From Epiperipatus broadwayi (taxonomy: Eukaryota > Onychophora > Udeonychophora > Euonychophora > Peripatidae), in contig JAQFVV010006335.1 in NCBI GenBank assembly GCA_028023455.1, forward strand, positions 562,741-626,740: DNA of 64,000 nt, given 5' to 3'. The notes under the pieces were generated by a model. The model searched no databases. It was not told the origin of the DNA and was given only the letters and a program-made list of their open reading frames with translations. Made by a program: the position numbers and the translations under genes. Below, piece after piece: positions 39,440 to 51,890 of the stretch (the first letter of the stretch is position 1; each line of letters begins with the position of its first letter).

Positions 39440-41416
39440 TCAAACATTATCAATCCACTGCAGGATGAAGGTCTCTCCAAGTTTAATCAATCTTCTCCGA
39501 TCTTTAGCTTCTATTTTCCACAACACCCTTGCACATTTTCTTATTTCATCCATCCATCTCACATGTGGTCTCTTTCTGGGTCTTTTACAATCTCTTGGAA
39601 TCCAGTTTAAAATTTCAATTGTACATCTATTATCATCTCTTCTAGCAATGTGTCCAGCCCAACTCCATTTCAATCTTTTAATTTTTTCAATAAGGTAAGT
39701 AACACCTGTTTGTTGTCTTACCCATACATTGCATTTTCGATCTCTTCTTGTTACTCCCAACATATATCTCTCCATACTCCTTTAAGTGGTCTGAAGTCTC
39801 TGTATTGCTCTTCTATTAAGTGTCCAAGTCTCAGATCCATAAGTAAGAACTGGTAAAACACATTTATTAAAAACCATTCTTTTCAAACACATAGGCATAT
39901 TTCCTTTTAGTATCAAGTTATTTCTACCAAAATCACTCCAGCCAAGTTTAATTCTATGATTAATTTCCTCCATTATGTTTCCATCTGTATTAATAATCTG
40001 ACTAAGGTATTTGTAACTATTAACTTCTTCTAATTCTTCATAATCAATCTTTATTTTCATATTTTGAGCAAATCGATTAAACATTATTTTAGTCTTTTTA
40101 ACATTTATCTTTAGTCCTATTTTTCTACTTTCATCTGCTAACTCCTGCAACATTTCCTGCAGCTCTGAAGCATTATTTGCAAAAACAACTACATCATCTG
40201 CGAAATCTAAATGACTTAAATACTCTCCATTTTCTTTCACTCCTTTAGTTTCCCATTTTAATCCACAAAATACTTCTTGCAGCACTGCTGTGAAGAGTTT
40301 TGAAGATATGGAGTCACCTTGTCTTACACCTTTTTCAATGTTAATTTTTCCAGTATCATTATGTAATATAATTGTTGCTGTTGCATTTTTATAAATATTC
40401 TTTAAAATATGACAATATCCTGGATCTATACCTTGATGATCCAATGCTTTAATCACTGAAGAAATGTGTATAGAATCGAATGCCTTTTCATAATCTACAA
40501 ATGCAAAACATAATGACAACTCATATTCGTTTGTCCTTTCTATGACTTCTCTCAATAACTGGATATGATCTATTGTACTAAAACCACTTTTAAATCCAGC
40601 TTGTTCTCTTGGTTGGTAGAAATCCAAAGTTCTCTGTAGATGAGTTGTAATTATCTTGGTAAAATTTTTATATAAAACTGATAAAAGGCTGATAGGTTTG
40701 TAATGTCTAATATCTTCTTTATCACCTTTTTTAAATATTAATATTATTACTGCATTCTTCCAATCTTCCAGTACATCTTTATCATTTAGACATTTGGTAT
40801 ATAACTTTGCTAAAATTGTTTCTATTTCTTCACCTGCTTCTTTTAATATATCAATTATAATTCCATCATTTCCTGGAGCCTTTCCTTTCTTTATACACTT
40901 ATTTGCATGTCTCACTTCTTCATTTAAAATTCTGGGCAATTCAGAAGATGTAATAGATATAGGAGGTACTTGTTCTTTATTACTATATAATTCTTGATAA
41001 AAATCTTCTACCAATTTCATGATGTCATCTCTCTTTTTAGTAATAATTCCATCTTTTTTCCTTATTGCAGATATAAATTTCCTACCAATACCAAAATGTT
41101 GTTTAACATTTTTGAGACTTTTATTTTCTTCTACAGCTTTCCTTGCTATTTCACAGTTATACTTTCTTATATCATTTTCAACTCTTTTCCGTACCATTTT
41201 ACAAAATTCGAGATATTCAATTCTTTTTAATACATCATTTTTGTATATCTTCATATTCCTTCTTTTCTTCATAAATTCTTTAGTCTCAGTAGAAATTTTA
41301 TTAGTCAATTGCTGCTTTTTTTTACCAGCTATGTTTGTTGCAGTTTTTAAAAGTGTATCAGTTATTTTCATATTAATTTCATTCAAATCTGAATCATGTT
41401 CAAAATCTCCTAACAC
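39440..41416 (-). pseudogene. RTE reverse transcriptase (one internal stop)
   Basis: A 544-codon open stretch (41416-39782) followed in the same frame, after one TAA, by 111 more codons (39775-39440). RT motifs are in order: KGKAPGNDGI, HYKPISLLSVLYK, REQAGFKSGFSTIDH, AFVDYEKAFDS, GVRQGDSIS and the catalytic FADD (40193-40204). The tail after the stop has SWAGHIARR and RPHVRWMDEIRK, the usual RTE C-terminal signature. The upstream endonuclease is in the same frame, separated by one stop. The protein primes synthesis at the nicked target and copies the element RNA. Clade assignment to RTE is from the motif wording; BovB-type membership cannot be settled by eye. Confidence 0.9.
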
Positions 41417-41461
41417 TTGAAACCTATTTGTAAGTTCTAATTTAAATTCATTAGAATGTTT

Positions 41462-42306
41462 CTAAAGATTAGGAATATCAACTGAAGATATTGTTTTTCT
41501 TAATAATTTTTGTCTCTCTAGTTTTACATTAACACGTAACTTACACCTTACTAATCGATGATCACTTCCTGTGTTAAATTTATTAAGAACATTACAATCT
41601 TGAAATATGTATTTTCTGTTAGTCAAAATATAATCCAATTCTGCTGTATCTTTATTTGGATGCTTCCATGTCCATTTCCTTTTAACATTTTTCTCAAAAA
41701 ATGAATTCATAATATAAAGTTTTTCTTTTTCTGCAAACTCCACAAGTCTATGCCCTCTCTCATTTCTATTATCATAACCAAAATTATCTATAGCAATTTC
41801 ATCTTTTATTTGTCTACCAATTCTAGCATTAAAGTCTCCCATAACAATTTTAAAATGTTGTTTAATCTGATCAAAAGCCTTTTGTACATCCATATAAAAA
41901 TCTTCTACTACTTCATCACTATGAGAACTTGTTGGGGCAAAACCTGAATTATCTGCATTTGGTATCTGCTATTAAGTTGTATAACTAATCTTGCCACTCT
42001 GTCCGATACACCATCAATCTCCACAATATTGTTCTTCCACTTTTTATTTATAATGAATCCTACTCCACTTGTATTTCCAATATGTGTGCCTTTATAATAA
42101 AGAATATGTCCACTTTTTAAATCAATTGTTTCTTCTCCTTTTCTTCTAACTTCACAAAGTCCAATAATGTCCCATTTAATATAAGACAGCTCTTCTTCTA
42201 ATTCATGCAATCTTCCTTCACTTGAAAGTGATCTGCAGTTGTAAGTACCTAAATAAAAAGTCATCATCAAATGGCAGCCTGGGTTCGCAATCAGGGGATT
42301 CTTCAC
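41462..42306 (-). pseudogene. RTE endonuclease domain (frameshifted)
   Basis: Two open pieces encode an apurinic-type endonuclease that nicks target DNA for reverse transcription. The N-terminal piece (42306-41908) has the TYNCRSL start motif and the EVRRKG segment. The C-terminal piece (41893-41462) has GDFNAR (about 41822-41839), ELDYIL and the catalytic SDHR (about 41556-41574). The two pieces are in different frames. Reading across 41940-41960 suggests a one-base loss just after the MQIIQV segment. A single in-frame stop at 41462 then separates this domain from the RT. Metal-binding and catalytic residues visible in each piece are kept, so inactivation looks recent. Confidence 0.85.
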
Positions 42307-42717
42307 ACCCTCCGCCTTCGGCTACCAACCGCTGCCTTGGTTGGTGACTTTACAGCCTTCTGGGAATAAGGGCCATGCTTTATTTTTCTCTGTCATAATT
42401 GTATATATGAATGGGAAAATATTTATCATTTACACAAACATTCATTCTGTCTTATCAGGCACTGAGAAGAAAGACCATGGTGTTTCTTGATCTTAAACTC
42501 AGAGATAAAAAGCCAATAAACTCACCATGCTGGCTAATGTGTGTTGGTGAGCATCCCATCCATGTTCGTATACTATATGAATAATCACATAGTAATAACA
42601 GCTGCAACAACAAGAACGTATGGAGTGGACATTAGGAATTTGCCCTGTTCGGTTCCTTTAAGGCCTCCATAGGAATCAAAGGGTCTCCTTTCAGTTAATA
42701 GCAAACTCCTTTCTGCA

Positions 42718-42718
<1 letters not shown>

Positions 42719-42779
<61 letters not shown>
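42719..42779. repeat. (TA)n microsatellite
   Basis: A TA tract at the 5' boundary of the RTE element. Confidence 0.95.
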
Positions 42780-42781
<2 letters not shown>

Positions 42782-45168
42782 AGGTTCAATTTCCTGTACT
42801 TGTAATTTTGATACCAACTACTTTATAGAAATATATTAATAATTTTTGCTAATCATTGACCTTATATAAAGTTATAAATAAAACAGACATAGAAGAATAT
42901 GACATAATTCACTAAAAATCGTTGATGTAAATCTTTTTAATAATAAACTTAAATTTTTTCTACTCTGGCCACTTTTATAGAAAAAAACAGCTTGCAGAAA
43001 CAGAGCATCTGTAATAAAAAATACAGTATGCTGAAAAATCATTAAAAACTCTTTAACAACAAACTTGCTCTGACCCAAATGCATATATGTTAAAAAAATA
43101 AATAAATAAAAAGAATAAAATTGCATTTTTATAAAATGTAACTCAATTTTGTAAATAACTGTATACTTTTTTGTTAAAATATATAAATATAACTTATAAA
43201 GCTTTTTTTTTTTACACATTTTACTAAATTAAATGTTCTTTTAATTTCTTTATATAGATAATGGAAGTGATGATTTTATATAATATATTAGATTATGGTT
43301 GAAAGTTGCGAAATATTTAAGATATTTGAACCTTAGAACATTTTTTTTTTTTTGTTGCTAGAAAAAAATAATTTGAAAACATTGATAATAAATAATTTGT
43401 TATCACATTCTTTCAATGTTTCTTTTCTTTGACAGTAAAAAATTTGGTTTCACAATTACAACTTAGAAATACATATCTACTCTAAGAATATTTGCAAAAA
43501 TTCATAAATGATAATTTTATGTACTGTGTTAAATTAGGAAACTTTCGCTCTACATATATGAGTTTGGGGTTATTGTTTCTTCTAATTTTATCCCACATTA
43601 ATGCAATATTGTTGAAATTTCAAAAACACTATGTATATTGTATGAAATGAAGTGTTACAAATAAATATTTTTCTATAAGCTCTGTTGAAACAGCAAGGGT
43701 GAGCAGATTGAGCTTCATTAGGCTGAGCACCAAAGGCAATTAGAGGGGTCATACCTACTCAAATTATATATATATATATATATATATTGTGGCCTGTCTA
43801 TAGGTGGTACGACCCTAAGCAGAGTTTCCAAGTCCCTTATATTAGGCCCTACTTGGATTCTGGTTAGGTTCTATTAACAAACTTACTACATCCCGACCAT
43901 TTTCTTCAACTATAACAATTGAATTTAGATAAGATTAGTATTTATCCCTAGTTACTTTGACATGAGTAAATATTTCTAAAATAAGATGTATTTTAAATAT
44001 AATTAATGTGAGACTTGTTTACCCATAAACATATCACATCCCCTTAACATTAAACAAATACAAAATATTTGTTCAATGGCATAAGAATACCTAGATACTC
44101 CTCCTTATTAAGTATCTACATACTCTCATGGCTAACAATAATATCCAATATTTTATATTTATAATTATTAAGTTTTAATTCAATCACTCATTAAATTAAT
44201 CTGTTAGATAATTATAGATAAACTGTGATTCCTATTATTTTTGATAATTAAGATTGGCAATAATCACAAAATAACTTTACAATAAGGAGATCTCAGAATA
44301 ATCATTGATTTATTAATTCTTCATACTACCTATGGAATATCAAGAGGGATTTTACAGATTTCCATGGATAGTGTACAAATTAAGAAATTCATAGTCAAGC
44401 TTTATATGTATCTTCTTTAATACTGAATATTAAAATAATATTAACTAAACTGTGATTAACACTAATACTTTCACTAATAACTAATGTATCATTTAATTTT
44501 ATATTAATAAATACACTTTAATAATTGGCAATATCATCAATGACCTAGCATGTAACAAGTAAAAAAAAAAATTTACTAAGAGATTTATGCTTATTAAACT
44601 GTTAGATTTGCTTAAATTGAATTGACTTTTCATTTTAATTTTGACTGTGTATTTTGAGTTATGTGATGTGGTGAGAATGAGCCCAGAAAAGAAATGCAGC
44701 AATTAGAATTTGATAAAACTTTTAAAACAATAATTTTAATAATATTCATTACAAATGATAATAAACATTTTCATTAATATTAAATTTAAAATAACTAATA
44801 ACAAAATGATATACATATATTATCATAACAATAACAACAGAAAATTAATCTTCAGAGTATGATTATTAAACAAAACTAACGATTTCCCATTATATGTTGT
44901 GATATTTATCCCTATGTATATGAATTATATATCACACATTCAGTTTATTAAACTCTTTTTTTTCCATTTATGGTCCGTTAGTTCAATCTCTACATAATAA
45001 TAGTACTTGATGATTAAGTAACAATACAAAACAATAAGTGAAAACTTAGGGTCATAATTCTGGAGATTGGTAAGCAAACAAAAATAATACTTTTATTTTT
45101 CATATAAGAAAGAAAATCATAGTTTATCAATTTTCACATGTAAATACAACCTTCTCTCTGGATTGTTT
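42780..45168. other. AT-rich, no gene recognised
   Basis: No coding similarity. A sequence starting TGTGGCCTG after the TA tract at 43768-43787 looks like an element end, but its partner was not found. The open frame at 42872-43219 (minus) is mostly Phe/Lys/Leu-rich AT sequence and is not called. Confidence 0.4.
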
Positions 45169-45172
45169 ATAT

Positions 45173-47843
45173 TGAAGCAGTCAGATATGAGTTTGATCCT
45201 AGCTTCATGACATCTAGCCATAAGCCCACTTCAAACACATAATACTAACCTTAAATTTCTGATGCAATGGGGCTTTATACGTTCAATCCATGCTAATTTC
45301 CATAAAGGAAACTTATTTTATAAATGCATACTAAAATTAATTAGTTTCACTTTAAAATTAATCAATGCTATTAATAAATTCATGATAGAATTATTCATGA
45401 ATTTATATATTATAACTGTGTGGATTGTGTGTATATATTTGTAAATTTTAAATATATATAATTATTCGAAAGTTTGATTGCGTCGGGAATGTTTGATTTT
45501 ATTTTTAAATAATTTGTTAAAGTTTTATTGATTAAAAGCTACATTCTTTCAATAAGCTTTCAGATTTTCCCTTTCCAAAAACAACAGTTAAAGTTTTATT
45601 AATTAGAAAAAAGATAAGGATTTCCTAATTAAAATCATTTTCTGATTGTAAGAATTCATTTTCTAATTAGAAAATTAATTCAAGTTAATGAGTTTGAAAG
45701 CCTTATCGAAGGAATGTTTCTAAAAACAACCAGTAAATCTAAAAACATTGATAATGAAAGAAGTGCTAGCCTGAAGGCATCAGAAAACAGATATATAGCT
45801 CTGAAAAGTTTGGAAAAAAGCCATCTTTGTTGTAGAGAAGTGCAGTGAATTCTGTGCATTTCAATATTATAAATTTAAATAGTGCTTCAATCATGATGAA
45901 GGGCTAAAATGTCAGGAATCTGGCTATTGTTCCTGAAGTCACCTAAAAATCTTCAATGAAGCTGCTAAATTCTTTCCGGACAAATCAGGCTGCCAAAATC
46001 AAATAAAATGCTGTTCAAGTAATCAATCAAATGGTACCTACATTTTTTTACCAACTCGGATGTGTAACCTAAGGATCCAGCCTGGAAGAAATGGGTAATA
46101 TATTTCCATAAATTTCTGGCCAGTTCCGAACTTTATTTTACACTCCCTTTTAGAGCTCTTTTATTCTTTAATGTAACAATCTTTATAAAACCTTTTATTC
46201 ATGCTACTGTAAATTTATATCATAATTCTCTCAATCTCTAGTCTTTAAACTTTTTGTTTTCTTACTTGGTGGTTCATTTATTATATATATATATATATAT
46301 ATACTTGTGTGCTTTATTATATATATATATATATATATATTTGTGTGCTTTATTAATGTCGTTTGTTTTTAATTATATGCTAATAATCTTTCGACTCGAT
46401 GAGCTCCTTTGTTCTATTTGCCTCACACAAATAATATAATATTAATTCTAATAGTAGTTCTCGCCCATTAGAACTAAATTTATAAGTTCTATCAATTATT
46501 GAGTTGAAGGAAATTATTACATGTTTACACTTTTTATAATTGGCTAATAATAAATTATTAGCTCCGCTTCCAATGTATGCCCCAGCTACTTTCTCGTGTT
46601 TAACAATATGTATTTATTCATATATATAATCTTAAAATGTTTTCTGCAAAAGGGTCGATAAACGAATCAACTAAATATACTCTAATTCAAATTTCAGTTA
46701 ATTGCTATTTAGATTCAGGAAGAGCACAATGATTGGGGCATAATTGATATGATTTACAAATACTTTAAAATTGTTTTTGTTAAAAGCTTGTTTGACTTTA
46801 ATTAATTGATCAAGTCATCACGTAGAGCATTCTATATGGGTTTTAGTATTCAAACGATGACTATCAAGTCATCATCTTCAAACGTTGCTGATGTAGGGCA
46901 ATCTTCTGCTCCATTAGGCTGGTCTGTGATCATATTTCTGTTATTTTAAATTATCAAGAAAGAAAGCACTTCCTCTCCTGTTCATATTAGTCAAAGGCCA
47001 TAAGACTTGTCAGATGCAAGCCGCCATAGGACTTTGATTATCGACTAGCTATTATCTTTCAATTTCATTTTATAGCTCATAATTCGTCAGCACCATTACC
47101 TCTCTGTTCCAGTAAAGCCCTCTCTGATGCTCATTATTCGTGACAAAGTGATTTCAATTAAAGTTGAATAAATTATCAGTTATATTTAATTAAATAAGTT
47201 TTCCAATAAATATTAAAGTTATGCCCTAAAATACGTATCTTGCTCTTCATGAATGGATTTGCGAATGTGAAAATAAATATCACATTCTTTCGTATAAAAT
47301 TAGAGTAATAATTTCCTTTACTAATGAATACCTTTATATGCCTTTATTTTCTTGTTGGGGCATATACATAGAATTCCAAAATATTGCTTAATACTCATTG
47401 GCATATAATAAGGACCACCACTCTTATTATAATTGTAAACATTGTTTAAGGACTAGAATTAATTAATATAATCATTATTAAAATTCAAACAACAACTATT
47501 ATTATTAAATATTTTCTAAAGACACTTGGTTTCTTAGTTTCTTAATTATCTTATTTAATAAGTATTTTAATGTTAATACTCGTTGTCTGTGTTGGCAACC
47601 CAAACATATACATATGATTCGATTTAAAAAAGTATCTTAAGTTAATTAATTATCCGATATTATTGTCAGTTCAGGGGTCTCTAATCCTCACCAACTGTTG
47701 AGCTAGTTTCACTGGCACATAGCACTGTGCCATCGATTTAGATTTCTACTAATCTGAGCTGGTGAGTTGGGTTTGAATTCAGTTTGGTTCAGCTGAGTTT
47801 GGATCCGACTTGCGTTCAGGTGGTGGGTTTTTCGACTGGTACA
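45173..47843 (-). mobile_element. Solo LTR, family LTR-A copy 2 (2,671 bp)
   Basis: On the minus strand it begins TGTACCAGTCG and ends ATCTGACTGCTTCA, matching the ends of LTR-A copy 1 (TGTACCGG and ATCTGTCTGTTTCA). A block about 700-800 bp from the start is shared as well (GGCGGCTTG, then TGACAAGTCTTA). The 4-bp sequence ATAT flanks both sides (45169-45172 and 47844-47847). It differs from copy 1 in much of the rest, so the family is old. Internal short frames show no domains. A TA-containing 40-bp unit is duplicated inside at 46275-46350. Confidence 0.65.
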
Positions 47844-50825
47844 ATATATCATTTTAAATACCCTTTCATACTAAAATATCGAGTATATTTGTTTATTTGA
47901 AGGATTCATAATCTTTAAACTTAACCAAATTATTCAATAACTATTAATATAACAACCCTTGAATTAATTTCTTATTAAATGATTTAGTTCTCCCCCCTCC
48001 CCCATTATACTAACAAATCATAGATTAAAAATATAAATACCAACATTAGAAAGAAGTTGTCTTTTAACTATCAGCTAAAGTATAAGAACAATTTTAAATC
48101 TTCTAGTTGTTCCACACTCCATAAACTTATCATAACGTTTTTATTTTTCCTTATTTTTTGAAGATTCTGCTTATCCTAAGATTCGCATGAAGTATTTGAG
48201 TTACTGCAACAATAATCCTTGTTTTGTTCTTTGTTTAGTAATAAATATTTATTTGTGGCTTGTCTTATTTATTTTAGATGATAAAAGACACACTTATGAT
48301 TTCAATTAAAAATGAGTCATGCAATGTTTTTTAGCTAAAACTTTATAGAAACTGACATCCCTGCCGGTATGGTTCAAAATACATAATTCTATTTCACATT
48401 GTAATTAAAATTTTATATATATCCAGAATAATAATGAACACTTTTCATTTATTACTAATTTGGTTCCATCGAATTTTAAATATATATATACTTAACTGTT
48501 TCCAAGAGATTTATTATTCTTTTATCTATCCTTACTGGATATTTACGGTGTTTATTTATTTCTTTTTGTGTATTACTGCAGTTCATTTTCCCTATGGCAC
48601 AATTATTATTACTTTTCAGTGACTATATTAATCGATTATTCATCTCCGATTATTTCTTTAATATTTATTAATTTTCAAGAGATTATTGGGAATTACCGAT
48701 TATTGATTTGCCCAGTAGAAAAACGATTAATTTATTCCATTATTTTAACAACAAAGCTTATAATTATCCATATATATTGATGTAAAGTTGCAAACAATAA
48801 GATTTTAGGAATTTTTTAATCCAACTTTTTAAAAAAAAATATATATATTACAAAAAAAAAAAAAACTATTTACTTATTTTATGATCCAGCAAAAAAAAAA
48901 AAATATGTTTTTTTTTTCCAGTTCGATAGTATACAATTGTTTGACATGTTTTGATTGTCTAATCTTTCCCACCTTTTTCTGTTTATAACAACATAGATTT
49001 ACCTCTCAAGTTTTTTTTTTAGTTTATTATTTTAAAATGACCGATTTTTTCTGTTTTGAAAAAAAATATTGAAATACAATATTTTTAGAAATTAAATAAA
49101 GATAGAATTTACTGTTTTAATTTTAAATCAGTATTTTGTAAAATTAAACCTTATTTATTTACTTTTAAATATAGCAAGATTTTAAGATAAATAATTTCTA
49201 TTTTTAAAATCAACTGCGCACAAACAATAATTATTAGTCTATTACGCATCTTGTTTACAAAACACAATTTAAACTTCACTGGTTTTAAATAATAAATAAT
49301 ATTAATTGTTCATCCATCTGCATATATACGACTCTATAGGTTATTATCTATGTGTATTTTGAGTTAAGATCATTTATAAATTTCCATTAGCTAAACCTGA
49401 GTTCAAAACCTATGATCTAATATGTCATTATGATCTTATTTTAATAAGTAAATATTATTGGATTTGTAAAATTTAAAATTATACACCAAAATCCTATTTT
49501 AGAATAGACTGGGCTAATAAAAAGTGCACTATATATATATATATATAACAAATCAAAGCATGTGTAGTTAAAATTTATTCTGCTAAATAACATGGTTAAA
49601 TTTTTTAAAAAGTTGTGTATATTAATATGTAAATAATATATTTTAATGTTAACATTTCAAACATGCTTTTCATCTCATTTATACATTTCTTAAACTTGAT
49701 AATGGTAGCGTTGTGGAAGCTAGAAATCACATAAATGGTGGAATAATAAGATTATACAATTGAACACGTGGCAAACATTTTATTAAAAATTATATATTAA
49801 ATAAGAAAAAATATAAAAGGTTAAATGTATGCATGGGCAAATTAAAAGTTATTGTTGGTTTTATAAAATAATTCAAATAGTAAAATATGGATAATTTAAA
49901 ATTAAAATTATAACTTTAACAAACATGTAATATATAAAAACTCTGAGTATACATATTAAAATGGCATATTGCTTTACTGCTTGGGAGTTTATAAGAAGTG
50001 CAAGGCCAGACATACAAGTATCCAAATCAATCCTTGGATGCTCTACATATTGAACCAACCCATGCAGGGTATAAGTATACATAAAAAGGGAAAAGCATTT
50101 ATGCTGTTCAAAAGAAAAATGTCTTAATACTACAATTATTTTTCAATATTTTTAAATATTTTTAAAGATTTGAACTCAATTTTCTATTATAATCAAACTT
50201 AAATAAAGGTAATTAAAATAATGGAAATATTTATTAATTAAAATTTATATTAATTGAGATGTATCAATATGGCTACCAAAATGAGTGTGCCATTGAATGA
50301 AAGCAGGCATATTGATTTTTTTTACGATTTTTAGGATATTAGCAGAGCAAGTTTCTAATATCCACTTCATAAATTCTTATTATAACTGTTATTACTATAT
50401 GATTATTTGTATGGAAAATTAAATGAATGGATTGTTCATCAACATGTATCAACAAGAATGATGATTTTAATAGCTTTTATTTTTGGTTTAAGATTAAGAA
50501 ATAATAGTTTTTTCTCAGTTGTATGGTAATTCTTAATTGAAATATCAGTTAATTTTCTTTTAAAATACAGAATAAATGTGTGTATTAATATAGTCCTTAT
50601 TCTTAGATGGATGTTAGGTCTCTAATCATGGTAATAGTTTATCACCAAAGACATCTTGCTTATATTCATAGATGGCAACACTGAAATTGTCATTCAGTGA
50701 TGACCATTTATTTAGATATCTACAACTGTAGATTATTTCAGGTAAAGAAAAATTGCATGAATTGTAAAAAAACCTGGTTATTATTAAAAGACAAATATTG
50801 AATCTTAGGAAGCTAAAATAAAAGG
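47844..50825. other. AT-rich, no gene recognised
   Basis: Only AT-rich sequence with A/T runs (48830-48920) and a short TA tract at 49532-49547. No domain in the short frames at 48434-48780 and 49873-50082. Confidence 0.5.
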
Positions 50826-51795
50826 TGAAGGAAGAATTAGTTTTAAAAAGGTCATAAACTTTATTGCTCAATAATACAAATGGAGTGGATTTTCTTTTAA
50901 ATAAAAAGTGCAACAATAACACTGTGAAAATTAATGGCATAAAAGACATAGTGGAAAGATTAAGTATACAAATTAATGGAAGATACCAAATGCAAATAAT
51001 TACAATTTATATAACAACAAGTTACCATTTTAAAAAAGAAATAGACAATTTTTATATAGATAAAAATGTTTTTGATCAGATGAAAGAACAAATTAAACTT
51101 ATAATTGGAGACTTTAGTTCTAGAATGGGTAAATGAGTGAAAGATGGGAGTGTTGTGGATGACAGAAATGAGAGTACATACAGATATCTGGAGTTCATAG
51201 AAAAATGCTAAATCAATGTGTAAATATTAAAATAAAAGTGCAATATAATTGGACTTTATTTTTATTAAGGGAAGATAGATTGTAATATTTTTAATACATT
51301 CAATGAAGAAAGTGATTATTTATTAATAAGATGTAAGATGTATATTATTGCAAAATTAGAGAGAAGGAAGTGTTTAAAAAAATATGATATAATTGATATT
51401 TGTAGCCTTCAGAAACACTTCAGTATATTTAAATTAAAACTGTATATCATTATAAAATATTAACAGACTGTGAAGATAATTCAGACTAAAATCAATAAGA
51501 TAATTAATGCTTTATTAAGAATTGCAAAAGTTATAACGAGTATAATAAAAATAAATTTACCAGAAATTTTTTTACCAAGACAAAATAATGCATGAAAAAA
51601 AAAAAAGAAATATGATTTTTTTTTTTGTAAAATATAATGAAAAAGTGTTAAAAATGATATAAGAAATATAATTGTGATTTGACAAATAAAGCTATAGATG
51701 AGAGTAGTATTGCCAAAAGTATAAAACAACATCTTGATATTAGAGTAAAAGTTTCTTACAATAAAAAAAAAACTACCATTACAAATAGAGCATTC
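50826..51795 (+). mobile_element. Decayed RTE LINE, 5' part (endonuclease to RT start)
   Basis: Translation with frameshifts follows the 39-42 kb RTE closely. It shows NTNGVDFLLNKK, GRYQMQIIT and the endonuclease box GDFSSRMG (intact frame 50864-51136). ESDYLLIRCK (for SDH) and LERRKCL follow, ending in the region just before the RT. Asp-His of the SDH box is already changed, so it is inactive. The copy stops at about 51795 at a TA tract. Its continuation is at 54675, so it was split by insertion. Confidence 0.75.
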
Positions 51796-51831
51796 CAGCA
51801 TATATATATATATATATATATATATGCTGGA

Positions 51832-51886
<55 letters not shown>
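51796..51886. repeat. (TA)n tracts with CCAGCA/TGCTGG inverted motif
   Basis: Two or three TA tracts. TTCCAGCA before the first and TGCTGGAA after it form an inverted repeat around the TA run. Confidence 0.9.

Positions 51887-51890
<4 letters not shown>

Larger units (their letters stand above)
39428..42718 (-). mobile_element. RTE-clade non-LTR retrotransposon, near full length (3.3 kb)
   Basis: A minus-strand LINE with, in order, a 5' UTR, an APE-type endonuclease, a reverse transcriptase and a short 3' end next to a TA tract. About 3.3 kb and one long ORF match the usual RTE layout. The probable 5' end (GGCTGCAGAAAGGAG on the minus strand) abuts the (TA)n tract at 42719, and the 3' end near 39428 (TGATGATATATAT on the minus strand) runs into TA repeats. 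Three lesions break the ORF: a frameshift near 41,950, a stop near 41,460 and a stop near 39,782. Two other RTE copies occur in the window at 26.5 and 50.8-56.3 kb. Confidence 0.9.

Noticed and set aside
41019-41420. 133-codon plus-strand frame
   Set aside because: It is the antisense shadow of the RTE reverse transcriptase ORF, with Phe/Ser/Leu-rich composition.
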